From positions 81,683 through 145,682 of the forward strand of contig NZ_WUEI01000002.1 in the NCBI RefSeq assembly GCF_012911025.1: a stretch of DNA of 64,000 bases. The letters run 5' to 3'. The notes beneath the pieces were generated by a model. That model saw only the letters and a program-made list of their open reading frames with translations, was not told where the DNA came from and ran no database searches. Origin of the DNA: Azoarcus sp. TTM-91. Its GTDB lineage: Bacteria > Pseudomonadota > Gammaproteobacteria > Burkholderiales > Rhodocyclaceae. Within the stretch, counting starts at the first letter, position 1. Each line of letters starts with the position of its first letter. The position numbers and the translations under genes are program-made. This document shows, piece by piece, positions 16,852 to 26,310 of the stretch.

Positions 16852-18071
16852 GCGCCTTTGGCCTCATGGCCTGCCAGCAAGCGGTCGAGGGCGGCCAGAT
16901 GGGCCTGCCAGCTATAGATTTCCAGCACCCGCTGTCGTGCCGCCTCGCCCATCGCCGCCGCGCGCATAGCGTCGGCGAGCAGGCCGGTGATGCGGTCCAG
17001 ATAATCGTCCGCCGTCTCCGCCACTTCGCACTCCTTGCCCGGCTGCGCGACCAGTCCGGTAGCCGAGGCTGCGGATACCACCACCGGCTTGGCCATCGCC
17101 ATCGCCTCCAGCACCTTGTTCTGGATGCCGCGCGCGACCCGCAGCGGCGCGACCACTACATCGGCATGAGCCAGCCAGGGGCGCACGTCCGCCACGCGGC
17201 CAGTCACGAACACGTCGGCAGCGGCCAGCTCCTGTACCGCGGGAGCCGGGTTCATGCCGACGATCCAGAAGCGTACTCCGCGCAGCCGGGCACGTAGCGC
17301 CGGCAGGATCTCGCGTGCGAACCAGGTCACGGCATCGATGTTTGGCCAGTAGTCCATGGCACCGGTAAACAACAGCACCGGGCCACCCGCCGGGTAGGGA
17401 GATTCACCGCCCTGGGCCGGCGAGAAGAAGTCCGCATCCACGCCGTTCTGCATCACACCGACCCGCGCCGCCACTTCCGGCGCCGCCGACCGGAACAGTT
17501 CGGCCTCGGCCTCGGTGACGAAGAGCGCAGCATCCACCGCGGCCGCCGCACGGCGCTCGAAGGCCAGCAGGCGGCGCCCCTCGCGGCGGTAGAGCCAGGA
17601 CATCGGCCAACTGCGCCCGGCGGCATACTGCGTCCATTTTGCGGAGTCGAGATCGCAGAAATCGATGACCCGGCAGGCCAGGCCGGGCACGTCCAGGTAC
17701 TGGGCCATCGGCCCGGAGAACACCACCGCCTGGCTGATGCGCTGCTCACGTACCGTGCGCCTGACCCACTCCGCCAGACCGGCATCACGGTAATAAGGCA
17801 GGCTCAGCGCCTCGCCGGAGAGCAGGCCGCGTACGCTGGCAAGCCGGCTGCGCCGCGGGTCCAGCGGAATGACCTTCCAGCCGGCACACCACTCTCCCAA
17901 GCGCTCGACGTAGCAGCGGTCTTCCGGGCTGTCGACAAAGGTACCGAGATACACCCGGAAGTGCCGCGCGAGCTGCCTCAGGATGTTGAAGGACCGCACC
18001 TTGTCGCCCTTGTTGGGCGGGTAGGGAATGCGGTGGACCAGGTAGAGCAGGGGCGGGCGCGTATCCTGCAC
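16848..18071 (-). CDS. Glycosyltransferase, PEP-CTERM/XrtA system (stp1 type)
   Basis: 407 residues from a GTG at 18071. The N-terminus LLYLVHRIPYPPNKGDKVRS is diagnostic of the exosortase-associated sugar transferase called stp1 (recalled as TIGR03087). The GT-B donor domain is visible around VVVAPLRVARGIQNKVLEAM near residue 310. It sits 3 nt after the FemAB-like gene and overlaps xrtA by 4 nt, so translation is probably coupled. It acts in the cytoplasm on a lipid-linked glycan; sugar specificity is unknown. Confidence 0.9.
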   Translation of the reverse strand: MQDTRPPLLYLVHRIPYPPNKGDKVRSFNILRQLARHFRVYLGTFVDSPEDRCYVERLGEWCAGWKVIPLDPRRSRLASVRGLLSGEALSLPYYRDAGLAEWVRRTVREQRISQAVVFSGPMAQYLDVPGLACRVIDFCDLDSAKWTQYAAGRSWPMSWLYRREGRRLLAFERRAAAAVDAALFVTEAEAELFRSAAPEVAARVGVMQNGVDADFFSPAQGGESPYPAGGPVLLFTGAMDYWPNIDAVTWFAREILPALRARLRGVRFWIVGMNPAPAVQELAAADVFVTGRVADVRPWLAHADVVVAPLRVARGIQNKVLEAMAMAKPVVVSAASATGLVAQPGKECEVAETADDYLDRITGLLADAMRAAAMGEAARQRVLEIYSWQAHLAALDRLLAGHEAKGA

Positions 18072-18074
18072 GGC

Positions 18075-19112
18075 CTACCCCAGGTTGCGCACGATGTGCG
18101 GCCCGAGCGCGTTGGCCACGCCCAGCGGCAGCCGCCGCCACAGCGCGATGAAGGCCCGGTACTTCGGGTTCATCGGGTTGTTCTGCGGCACGCCGTCGCG
18201 CTTGTACAGGCGGTATTCGTAGGACAGCGGCTGGGGCTCGAAGCCCCAGTTCTTCTTGAAGCTCCACGGCCCGGTGCCGATCTTGCTGCGGCCGTAGTCG
18301 AACAGGTGGTCGCCGCGCTCGCAGGCGATACGCATCAGTTCCCAGTACTTGAAGTCGTTGGCGGCCAAGTCGCGGGCAGCGACATCGTCGCCCGCGTAAT
18401 AGGGCAGCACCTCGCCACGAAAACGGAAGCCGAGCACGCTGGACAAGGAGCGTCCACCGGCATCCGTCACCGTCAACACCTCGCAGGCTTGACCGAACAC
18501 CTCCCGCAGCCGGCGGAAGAAGCGTACCGACAGGGCCGGCGTGCCGTGGCGCAGCACGTTGTCCGAATACAGCGCGAAGAAGCGGTCCACATCCGGATCC
18601 AGCGTCGCCACCAGGCCGTTCTTGATGCCCTTGCGCACCATCGCCCGCTGCTTGCGCGGGATGGCCAGCATGTTGGCCTCCACCTCCGGCAGGATTTCCT
18701 TGCGGAAGGTGACGTAGAGCGCCTGGCTCGGCCAGTCTTGATGCCGGGCGGTGAGATTGCGGTACTCCAGATGCTGTACGCCCAGCCGCAGCGCCAGGGC
18801 CTCCGCCTCCGCCTCCAGCAGGGCCGCGGCCTCATCATCGCCGACGATGCCGCCGTAGACGCAAAAGGGCAATGAGGTCAGCGCATGGCCGAACAGGCGG
18901 CTCTTGACCTCCGCCAGCGGCAACACGGCGACGATGGCACCGGCCCGCTCGGCGTACAGATAATAGGTGCGATGGCGGAACACCTCTTCCATGATTCCGC
19001 GCCAGGCGGAGAGGTGAAAGAACGTGGCCTCTGCCGTGGCGTGGACGAAAGCGTCCCAGCGGGCGGCGTCCTGCGCGGCGAAAGCCTTGACGACAACGGG
19101 CGTGCGATCCAT
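18075..19112 (-). CDS. FemAB-like GNAT-fold protein, XrtA/PEP-CTERM-associated
   Basis: 345 residues starting at the ATG at 19112 (MDRTPVVVKAF). A longer frame to 19172 would overlap the deacetylase gene and adds an Arg/Pro-rich stretch, so it is not used. Two GNAT-type lobes are suggested by AAALLEAEAEALALRLGVQH and the later FRFRGEVLPYYAGDD and YWELMRIACERGDHLFDYGR blocks, the latter typical of FemAB-type aminoacyltransferases (family recalled as TIGR03019). Such enzymes form amide links with aminoacyl donors; here an amino acid may be added to the exopolysaccharide. Its exact substrate is not established. Confidence 0.88.
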   Translation of the reverse strand: MDRTPVVVKAFAAQDAARWDAFVHATAEATFFHLSAWRGIMEEVFRHRTYYLYAERAGAIVAVLPLAEVKSRLFGHALTSLPFCVYGGIVGDDEAAALLEAEAEALALRLGVQHLEYRNLTARHQDWPSQALYVTFRKEILPEVEANMLAIPRKQRAMVRKGIKNGLVATLDPDVDRFFALYSDNVLRHGTPALSVRFFRRLREVFGQACEVLTVTDAGGRSLSSVLGFRFRGEVLPYYAGDDVAARDLAANDFKYWELMRIACERGDHLFDYGRSKIGTGPWSFKKNWGFEPQPLSYEYRLYKRDGVPQNNPMNPKYRAFIALWRRLPLGVANALGPHIVRNLG

Positions 19113-19132
19113 CGGTTCACGTCCTGTGCCGC

Positions 19133-19972
19133 TCAGGCGGCGTCGCGGAATACGTGGTCGGCCCTGCCCCACGAGAAATCGGCCAGCAGGCGGCGCAGGC
19201 GCTCAGCGGTGCGGTCGAGATTGACGTAATGGCGGAAGCGCGTCTTGGCGGTCGCTTCGGGCACGCGGGGTTGTTCAGGGTCTACCTCCCAGGGGTGGAA
19301 GTAGAAGATCGCCGGGCGACGGTCGTCCTCATTCACCTTGGCGATCTGCCAGCGCGAGACGGCGTAGGGCAGCAGGCGGAAATAGCCTCCGCCGCCCGCG
19401 GGCCAGTTGCGCCCCAGCAAGCGCATGGTCGTCACCGGAATCTCCATCAACCCGGACTCCAGGCGATAGGGGAAGCGCGGCGCATCCGGAATGCCGTAGT
19501 GATCGTGCTTCACCGGATAGACGCTGGAGCTGTAGCTGTAGCCGGCGCGCGCAATGCACTCGTGCGCCCACAGGTTGGACTTGCCAATCGAGAAGCTGGG
19601 CGCGCGATAGCCCTTCACCGGCTCGCCGACGATGTCTTCCAGCACCGCCTTGGCCAGGGAGATGTCCGCCAGGAAGGCCTCCGGCGTCTGCGCGCTGGCC
19701 CGCTCGTGACCATAGCCGTGGCTGGCGACCTCGTGGCCGGCATCGGCGATGCGCCTCACCAGGTGGGGATAGCGCTCCGCCACCCAGCCGAGCGTGAAGA
19801 AGGTCGCCTTGGCGTCCCGCTCCTGCAACAACGAGAGGATGAGATCGACGTTCTGCTCCACGCGGCAGGGCACGGCATCCCATTCCTGGCGCGGGAAATG
19901 GGGCGCCAGCGCCGACACCTGGAAGTAATCCTCGACGTCGATGGTGAGCGCGTTGGTGATTTCCGCCGCCAT
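19133..19972 (-). CDS. XrtA-associated polysaccharide deacetylase (DUF3473 type)
   Basis: 279 residues. Carbohydrate esterase 4 motifs are clear: LTIDVEDYFQV near residue 9 (catalytic Asp pair), SHGYGHERAS near residue 85 (metal-binding His), YRAPSFSIGKS near residue 122 and the C-terminal FYFHPWEVDPEQP. The HPWE block followed by a roughly 50-residue DUF3473-like tail is typical of the exosortase-associated deacetylase (recalled as TIGR03006). No signal peptide is seen. The ATG lies 2 nt after the wecB stop. It likely N-deacetylates a hexosamine of the polymer precursor; WecB next to it suggests an N-acetylmannosamine-derived sugar. Confidence 0.92.
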   Translation of the reverse strand: MAAEITNALTIDVEDYFQVSALAPHFPRQEWDAVPCRVEQNVDLILSLLQERDAKATFFTLGWVAERYPHLVRRIADAGHEVASHGYGHERASAQTPEAFLADISLAKAVLEDIVGEPVKGYRAPSFSIGKSNLWAHECIARAGYSYSSSVYPVKHDHYGIPDAPRFPYRLESGLMEIPVTTMRLLGRNWPAGGGGYFRLLPYAVSRWQIAKVNEDDRRPAIFYFHPWEVDPEQPRVPEATAKTRFRHYVNLDRTAERLRRLLADFSWGRADHVFRDAA

Positions 19973-19974
19973 AG

Positions 19975-21135
19975 CTAGGCCTCCACTTCAGCAGTCTTCA
20001 GCCAGGCTGCGAGGTGAGCCGCGATGCGCTCGGCGGTATGGCCGTCCCAGTACTCGGGCACCCGGCCGCGCTTGCCGCCGCTTTCCAGCACGCTGCGCGC
20101 CGCGGTGACGATTGCTTCCGGCGCAACGCCGACCAGGGTATTGGTACCCTGCTCCACGGTAATGGGCCGTTCGGTGTTCTCGCGGATGGTGAGGCAGGGC
20201 ACGCCAAGCGCGGTGGTCTCTTCCTGGATGCCACCGGAGTCGGTCAGCACCAGCGTCGCGCCGGCCATCAGCCCCAGCATCTCCAGGTAACCCTGCGGCG
20301 GCAGGATGATGAAGTTCTCCGCCTCCAACTCCCGCAGCAGTCCGAAACGCTCCAGGTTGCCCCGGGTACGCGGGTGCAGCGCGAACACCAACGGCAGCCG
20401 GGCCGCGACTTCGCGCAGCGCGCCGATGATGGGCACCAGTGTGTCCGCGCTGTCCACGTTGGACGGCCGATGCAGCGTCACCACGCCATAGCCCTGCGCC
20501 AGACGTTCGGGATTCTGGCCCGCCGCGGCCAGCAGCTCGGCCGGCGCCACCGCCTGCGGCAGGCTGGCCATCAGGCTGTCTATCATCACGTTGCCGACGA
20601 AGACGGCGCGCTCCTCGGCCACGCCCTCGCGCTGGAGGTTGGCGTGGGCGCTGCGCTCGGTGGTATAGAGCAAATCGGAAATCTGGTCGGTGAGGATGCG
20701 GTTGATCTCTTCCGGCATCTTTCGGTCGCCGCTGCGCAGCCCCGCCTCCACATGGATCACCGGGATATGGCGCTTCGCCGCCACCAGCGCGCAGGCCAGC
20801 GTGGAGTTCACGTCGCCCACCACCAGCACCGCGCGCGCGCCATGCTGCTCGATGACCGGCTCGAAGCGCTTCATGACCTCGGCGGTCTGCACCGCGTGGG
20901 AGCCGGACCCCACCTCCAGGTTGATGTCCGGCCGCGGCAGCTGCAGGTCGGCGAACAGGCGATCATTCATCGCCGCGTCGTAGTGCTGGCCGGTATGGAC
21001 CAGCAAGGTCTTCAGCGCCGGCCGGTGGGCTGCGAACGCCCGGATGATGGGCGCCATCTTCATGTAGTTCGGACGCGCGCCGACGACGCAGATGACGGGT
21101 TGCTCCGCCTTCGGCGGCAGCTTTGCGGTACTCAT
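19975..21135 (-). CDS. wecB: UDP-N-acetylglucosamine 2-epimerase (non-hydrolysing)
   Basis: 386 residues. Converts UDP-GlcNAc to UDP-ManNAc in the cytoplasm. Recognisable blocks are VVGARPNYMKMAPII at the N-terminus, VGDVNSTLA near residue 95, IHVEAGLRSGDR near residue 115, TLHRPSNVD near residue 218 and LTDSGGIQEE near residue 290, all in family order and at usual length. The ATG overlaps the upstream ATPase stop (ATGA). Within the XrtA operon it implies a ManNAc-type residue in the exopolysaccharide. Confidence 0.94.
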   Translation of the reverse strand: MSTAKLPPKAEQPVICVVGARPNYMKMAPIIRAFAAHRPALKTLLVHTGQHYDAAMNDRLFADLQLPRPDINLEVGSGSHAVQTAEVMKRFEPVIEQHGARAVLVVGDVNSTLACALVAAKRHIPVIHVEAGLRSGDRKMPEEINRILTDQISDLLYTTERSAHANLQREGVAEERAVFVGNVMIDSLMASLPQAVAPAELLAAAGQNPERLAQGYGVVTLHRPSNVDSADTLVPIIGALREVAARLPLVFALHPRTRGNLERFGLLRELEAENFIILPPQGYLEMLGLMAGATLVLTDSGGIQEETTALGVPCLTIRENTERPITVEQGTNTLVGVAPEAIVTAARSVLESGGKRGRVPEYWDGHTAERIAAHLAAWLKTAEVEA

Positions 21136-22199
21136 TGGCGCGGCTCCTCCGGGGCCGACTCGCGCCGAACCGCCTGCAACAATTGATTCAGTACCCCGAG
21201 CGTGGCGGATACCGACTGCTCGAGTTGGGTGAGCCTCGCCTCGATGCGCTGAACGTCCACACCAGCAGCCAGCCCGGCCACCTGCTCCGCCAGCGCCGCG
21301 GAAACCTGCAGCCGGGAGAGGTCCAGATCAAGCACCGCGCCAGACGCGCCGCCCGCCAAGGCCGGGGCTTGCGCACGGGCCGGCGTGGAGAACTCTTCCT
21401 TCAGCTCCTCCACCACTTCACGCACCTCGGCCTCGCCGAGCTGATGACGCTCGTTGAGGAAGGCCGACAGCAACAGCCGGTCGCACAAGGTATTGATACG
21501 GCGAGGAATGCCGCCGGTATGAGCGTAGATCGCGGAGAAAGCCGAGGTGGCGAATTCCGGATCGCTCTTCCATCCGACGTGGTGCAGGCGGTGCTCGATG
21601 TAGGCACGGGTTTCCTCCGCGTCGAGCGGCCCCAGGTGATAGGAGGCGATCACCCGCTGGCGCAGCTGCTGCATCTCCGCGCCTTGCATGATGTCGCGAA
21701 ACTCTGGCTGCCCGATCAGGAAACTCTGCAGCAGCGCATGGTCTTCGAGCTGGAAGTTGGAGAGCATGCGCAGCTCTTCCACCGCCGCTGGCGTGAGGTT
21801 CTGTGCCTCGTCCACGATCAGCAGCGCGCGCTTGCCCGCCGCGGTGGTGGAGACCAGGAAGGTCTCGAGCGCCAGCAGCAGCCCGGCCTTGTCGAGATTC
21901 CGGCTGGGCAGTCCGAAGGCGGCGGCCACCATGCGCAACGTATCGTCCGCATCGATCTGGGTGCTGACCAGATTGGCGGCTACCACCTTGGCCGGGTCCA
22001 GGTGCTCGAGCAGGCTGCGCACCAGCGTGGTCTTGCCCGCACCGATCTCCCCGGTAATCACAATGAATCCTTCGCTCTGGTGCAGACCATACTCGAGGTA
22101 GGCCATTGCCCGCCGATGGCCCCGGCTACCGAAGAAGAAGGCGGGATCGGGGTTGAGCTGGAAGGGCTTGTTGCTGAGCTGGAAATAAGCTTCGTACAT
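21132..22199 (-). CDS. XrtA/PEP-CTERM-associated ATPase (AAA, ExeA-like)
   Basis: 355 residues from the ATG at 22199 (MYEAYFQLSNKPFQLNPDP). The open frame runs on to 22826, but that part lies inside the outer-membrane protein gene and is rejected. Walker A is GEIGAGKTTLV near residue 50 and Walker B is LLIVDEAQNL near residue 130; a sensor-type GIPRRINTLCDRLLL follows. The last 80 residues are Ala/Leu-rich and probably helical. The family (recalled as TIGR03015) resembles ExeA-type AAA ATPases and is a fixed member of exosortase A loci; its role in export or assembly is not established. Confidence 0.9.
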   Translation of the reverse strand: MYEAYFQLSNKPFQLNPDPAFFFGSRGHRRAMAYLEYGLHQSEGFIVITGEIGAGKTTLVRSLLEHLDPAKVVAANLVSTQIDADDTLRMVAAAFGLPSRNLDKAGLLLALETFLVSTTAAGKRALLIVDEAQNLTPAAVEELRMLSNFQLEDHALLQSFLIGQPEFRDIMQGAEMQQLRQRVIASYHLGPLDAEETRAYIEHRLHHVGWKSDPEFATSAFSAIYAHTGGIPRRINTLCDRLLLSAFLNERHQLGEAEVREVVEELKEEFSTPARAQAPALAGGASGAVLDLDLSRLQVSAALAEQVAGLAAGVDVQRIEARLTQLEQSVSATLGVLNQLLQAVRRESAPEEPRQ

Positions 22200-22210
22200 C
22201 GTGAACCCGA

Positions 22211-23734
22211 TCAGAATCTGAGGCCGAGATTGGCGATGATGGCGTTCTCTGTGAAGTCGCTGCCCCCGCCGGAGCCTTCTGCGCGCTGATAACGGTAGTT
22301 GAGCCCGCCGGAGGTCTTGGGGCCGAACTCGGTGTTCAAGCCAACCGACATCAGCAGCCGGCGGGTCTCCAGCCCGCTGGCGGACGAGCCTTCGGTACGG
22401 GAGCGGGTCAGCGTCGATATCAACGAGGTGATCGGCGTAAGCCGGTGGGAGAAGCTGGCGCTGGCCGCGCTGGTTTTGATCGAGGTGCTCAAGGCGAAAT
22501 CGTCGCCTACCGGAAGGCCGCTGATGGCATTGAGGCTGGAGCGCTGGCTGCGCGTGACCGACAGGGTAAGACTGTTGCGCTCGCCCAGCAGCGTCACGCT
22601 CCCCCGCAAACTGCGTTGCAGGAAATAGGCGTTGGAAACAACGTTCTGCGCGCTGGAAGCCCCCAGGTTGGCCATACACAGCGCGTACATCACGTCCGGG
22701 TCCAGCTGCCAGCCGTTCCACTCCATGCCGCTGTCCGCGATTGCGCGGCACTGGGCTTCGATCAGGGGCTCGGAGGAGAAGGATTGCACCGTGGAGGTCA
22801 CGTCGCGCATGTAGCTGAGGCGCCACTGGGTCCTTGCGGTACGGTGATCGAAGCTGAAGTTGTAGCCGGTACCGAACACCCGGTCTTCGATTGTGGCAGA
22901 CAGCCGGGAGCGCTCGGAAGCCTCCCAGTCAAAGCCCCCGCCATAAATTGCTCCACTCTGCTTGTTGCCGGTGCCATAGTCGTTCGACTCATGTCCGGCG
23001 ATGGCCCTGAGACGGAACTGGGGGGTCACATTGATGTACAGCGTTGCCCGGCCAGCCTCCTGGATCCCGCGAGCATTGGCACTGTTGTCGAATTCCGTCT
23101 CGCTACGGGTGTAATCCACGCCCCAGCCGAACAGGCGCTGCGGTGCGGGATCCATCACCTGTCCGGTCCATTGGCCGAGACGCGAACCCTTGAGATTGTT
23201 GCCGCCGTCGTACCAGCGCGACATGTAGCCGAGTTTCGCCGTGGCGGTGTCGCCAAACCGGAACTGCAGGCGCGGAGCAAGCGACCAGGTACGGGTCTCG
23301 TCGTTCTTGCTGGTATTGAGGTCATCGCTGGCGGCACGGCCGGAGAAAGCGGAGAGGTTGTTCCGCGAAATGGAGCCACCCATGTCCACGTAAAACAGGT
23401 CCTCCACCGCCTCCAGCTCGCCTCGCCCCTGAAACGCCAGGTAGGAGGTATCGCCCTTGCTGTCGTTGGTATGGAAGGTATTGCGGAACTGCGCGTTCAT
23501 GTTGCCGTTGAAACGCCCGCCTCGACGCGAGACGGCCAGCGAGGGCGTCACTTCCGCAATCCAGTCAGACTCCTTGCTATCGCGCGACGCACCGCCGTTG
23601 TCGGTCCATGTGAGCCGCGTCTGGACGGAGGGACGGACGTCCGTCTCCTGGGCATGCACCAGACCGCCAACCGCGGCCAAAGCGCAGCCCAGCGCCGCCG
23701 CCACGGCCTTGAGCCTGAACGTCTGAGCGGACAC
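22211..23734 (-). CDS. PEP-CTERM system outer-membrane beta-barrel protein
   Basis: 507 residues with a signal peptide ending at VHAQE, then many alternating amphipathic strands ending in the outer-membrane C-terminal signature NLGLRF. The family (recalled as TIGR03016) is the predicted outer-membrane component of exosortase A exopolysaccharide export. Start choice: a GTG at 23734 has a GAGG ribosome site 9 nt upstream and sits 2 nt after the kinase stop, while the ATG at 23758 lacks a visible site and would overlap that gene. The GTG is preferred, but both give a functional signal peptide. Confidence 0.85.
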   Translation of the reverse strand: MSAQTFRLKAVAAALGCALAAVGGLVHAQETDVRPSVQTRLTWTDNGGASRDSKESDWIAEVTPSLAVSRRGGRFNGNMNAQFRNTFHTNDSKGDTSYLAFQGRGELEAVEDLFYVDMGGSISRNNLSAFSGRAASDDLNTSKNDETRTWSLAPRLQFRFGDTATAKLGYMSRWYDGGNNLKGSRLGQWTGQVMDPAPQRLFGWGVDYTRSETEFDNSANARGIQEAGRATLYINVTPQFRLRAIAGHESNDYGTGNKQSGAIYGGGFDWEASERSRLSATIEDRVFGTGYNFSFDHRTARTQWRLSYMRDVTSTVQSFSSEPLIEAQCRAIADSGMEWNGWQLDPDVMYALCMANLGASSAQNVVSNAYFLQRSLRGSVTLLGERNSLTLSVTRSQRSSLNAISGLPVGDDFALSTSIKTSAASASFSHRLTPITSLISTLTRSRTEGSSASGLETRRLLMSVGLNTEFGPKTSGGLNYRYQRAEGSGGGSDFTENAIIANLGLRF

Positions 23735-23735
23735 C

Positions 23736-24674
23736 TCAGGCCGCCTCGGACCTGGCATCCGAACCGTAACCGTAGCCATAACCATATCCGTAGTAGCCCC
23801 CGGCGCCACGCTCCCGCGCCTTGTTGAGCACCATCAGCTTGACGGGGCAATTCTCTATCGTGGAGAGCGCCTGCTTGATCGTCGCATGGGTGGTCTTCGC
23901 CGCCTCGACGACGATCACCACCTGACCCATGTGCGTCGCCAGCACGCGCGCCTCGGTCGTGACCAGCAAGGGCGGCGAGTCGAAGACGATCACACGGTCG
24001 GCATAGCGGGTGGCCATCTGCTCCAGCATGCGATTCATCGCATCGGACGCGAGCAACTCGGTTGCCCGCTGATGCGGCATGCCAGCAGGCAGCAGGGAGA
24101 GCTTCTCGATATTGGTACGCAGCAGGACGTCGCCCAGATCAGAGATATCGCCCGACAAGACGTCCATCAGCCCGCGCTGAGGTGGCAACCCCAGGCGGTT
24201 GAGTACTGAGGGGCGCGATACGTCGGCATCGACCAGCAGCACGGTGTGGTCCAGTTCCATCGCCATGCTGATCGCCAGATTGATCGCCGAGAAGGACTTG
24301 CCCTCTCCCGGCAGCGCACTGGTAACCATGATCAGGTTGCCATTGGCAATCACTCCCGCCCCCAGGCCCTGGGCGTTGCGCAGCAGCGGCCGCTTGATGA
24401 CGCGATACTCCTCGGCCAGGGGGGAACGCGGCTGGTCCGGCGTAACCATGCCCATCTGGGCCAGCCGCCCGAGATCGATGTGGATGCTGCGCGAGGCCGG
24501 AGCAGCCGTCTCGACAGGCGCTTCAGGGGCAACCGCAGCAGGGGCCGGGGTCCCGGCCGAGGGCGCCGCTGGTGCGATCTGGGCCTCCTCCGCGGCAACC
24601 ATCGAAGGCGCCACTTCGCCGCCTGCCTGCTTGAGTTGATCCAGCCGCTGGACCGCTTTCTCTATGAGGCTCAT
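23736..24674 (-). CDS. XrtA-associated tyrosine autokinase (CpsD/CapB-like BY-kinase)
   Basis: 312 residues. The kinase core has Walker A SALPGEGKSFSA, Walker A' LLVDADVSRPS and Walker B VIVFDSPPLL. An Ala/Pro-rich linker of about 40 residues precedes it. The C-terminus ends in a tyrosine cluster (YYGYGYGYGYG) of the kind autophosphorylated by BY-kinases. It normally works with the chain-length determinant encoded directly upstream, and is reversed by a low-molecular-weight phosphatase such as that at 6825-7418. The alternating Gly-Tyr tail is tidier than usual. Confidence 0.93.
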   Translation of the reverse strand: MSLIEKAVQRLDQLKQAGGEVAPSMVAAEEAQIAPAAPSAGTPAPAAVAPEAPVETAAPASRSIHIDLGRLAQMGMVTPDQPRSPLAEEYRVIKRPLLRNAQGLGAGVIANGNLIMVTSALPGEGKSFSAINLAISMAMELDHTVLLVDADVSRPSVLNRLGLPPQRGLMDVLSGDISDLGDVLLRTNIEKLSLLPAGMPHQRATELLASDAMNRMLEQMATRYADRVIVFDSPPLLVTTEARVLATHMGQVVIVVEAAKTTHATIKQALSTIENCPVKLMVLNKARERGAGGYYGYGYGYGYGSDARSEAA

Positions 24675-24685
24675 CCCGTCCCCCG

Positions 24686-26236
24686 CTATTTCTGCAACAT
24701 ACTGAGCAGGAGCGTCGCCACTCCAACTACACCGACGAAACCGGCAACGCCTCCCGAGAAAGCCAGCAAGCCTCGCTTTCTTGCCTTGGCCCGCTCAGGC
24801 GTCTGCAGCAAGGAAACGGCGCCCAGCACGGGGAGCCCAGTCACCTCGCGCAGGGTCCGGCCGTCACTGAACGCCGGCCTCAACTGGCTGATGAGGAAGG
24901 TGAGGGCGACCCCTACTGCCAGCCCCACCAGACCAACCAAAGGCATCAGCAGCACCCGGTTGGGCGCAGAAGGCTTGTTGGGCAGGCTGGGCGGGTCGAT
25001 CTGCCGGAACTCCGCGATCCCAGACTGCGCGTCCATTTCCACCGAAATATTGGCCGACTCACGCCGCGCCACCAGGCTTTCATAGTTGCGCTTATGGACA
25101 TCGTAGTCCCGGTTCAACTGGGCCATCTCGGCCTCCAGTTCCGGCAGGCGCTCAGAGGACGCCCGCAACTGGACCAGACGGCCTTCGTACTCTCCCACCC
25201 GCGCGCGCAAGGAGGCAACCCTGGCTTCGGATTCAGCCAACGACAGCTTCATCTGCTGATACACCGGGTTGGAATTCACTGAATCGAAGCGCCCCGGACC
25301 GGCCTTGCGCATCGCATCGACCTCTTCTTGCTTCTGCTTCTCAAGCTGAGCCAGCACGCGGCGGGCGCCCAAAACATCCGGGTGCTGGTCGGTGTAACGC
25401 TGCAACATGCTGTCCAGATTCTTCTTCAGCACATCGATACGATTGTCCAGGTCGGGAATGGAGACCGAGTTGGCGGTGCCCCCAGGCGCCTGCGGCAACA
25501 ACACCGGATCCTCACCGACCAGTTGGCGCTGCATGGCGTCGCGCGAATTCTCCGCCTCCCGCAGTTCAAGTCGCGCCTGCGCCAGTTGCTGCTCGGTCTG
25601 CGCGATCTGCGTCACGTAATCCCGGGCGCCATCTCCCAGCAAGCCCATGTTGCGCAGTCGGAAGTCCTTCAAGCGATTCTCAGCCTCGGACAGCTTCTGC
25701 TCGTAGGTCTTGATCTGATCCTCGATGAAGCGCCGCGCGGCGTCAGTATCCTGCCGCTTGTTCACCAAGCCAGACTCGACGAACAGAGAAACCAGAGCCT
25801 GTACCACACGCTGCGCCCGCTCCGGGCGGGCATCCTCATAGGCAAGCGTGAAAAGGTTGTCCCGACCGGTGCCGCGAATCTTCAGATCCCGCGTCAATTG
25901 GGCAATCAGCGCCTCTCTGTCCTGCCGATCCCGGACCCCGAGATCGAGATCCGCCATGGTGATCAACTTCTCGACATTGGGACGATTGATCAGCGTCCGG
26001 CTGAGGATGGCAATCTGCTGATCCACGTTCGGCTGCACAGCCAACCCAGACATGAGCGGCCTAAGCACCGACTGGGTATCCACATACACCCGCGCAGTGG
26101 ACTCATACTTGTCCGGCATCATGTAGATCACGATACCGCCCACTATCCCGACGATCCACGCCAGCGCCAAACCCCACCAGCGAAAACGCCACATGCCGCG
26201 CAAATAGCCAACAACCTGCCTGACGAGTTCTTCCAT
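24686..26236 (-). CDS. XrtA system polysaccharide chain-length determinant (Wzz-like)
   Basis: 516 residues. A Wzz domain at the N-terminus has a first membrane helix near residues 20-40 (WGLALAWIVGIVGGIVIYMM), followed by a long periplasmic coiled-coil region (residues about 160-400), a GNVR-like segment (ESANISVEMDAQSGIAEFRQ) and a second helix near residue 430, plus one more hydrophobic stretch at the end. This polysaccharide copolymerase type (recalled as TIGR03007) sets polymer length with the kinase encoded 11 nt downstream. Confidence 0.93.
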   Translation of the reverse strand: MEELVRQVVGYLRGMWRFRWWGLALAWIVGIVGGIVIYMMPDKYESTARVYVDTQSVLRPLMSGLAVQPNVDQQIAILSRTLINRPNVEKLITMADLDLGVRDRQDREALIAQLTRDLKIRGTGRDNLFTLAYEDARPERAQRVVQALVSLFVESGLVNKRQDTDAARRFIEDQIKTYEQKLSEAENRLKDFRLRNMGLLGDGARDYVTQIAQTEQQLAQARLELREAENSRDAMQRQLVGEDPVLLPQAPGGTANSVSIPDLDNRIDVLKKNLDSMLQRYTDQHPDVLGARRVLAQLEKQKQEEVDAMRKAGPGRFDSVNSNPVYQQMKLSLAESEARVASLRARVGEYEGRLVQLRASSERLPELEAEMAQLNRDYDVHKRNYESLVARRESANISVEMDAQSGIAEFRQIDPPSLPNKPSAPNRVLLMPLVGLVGLAVGVALTFLISQLRPAFSDGRTLREVTGLPVLGAVSLLQTPERAKARKRGLLAFSGGVAGFVGVVGVATLLLSMLQK

Positions 26237-26310
26237 CTAGTAGCCCGGGTACCAAACAATGCAATCCGCCCCGGTTGAAAACCAAGGGCGGAACGAAGAT
26301 GTGGAAAAAC

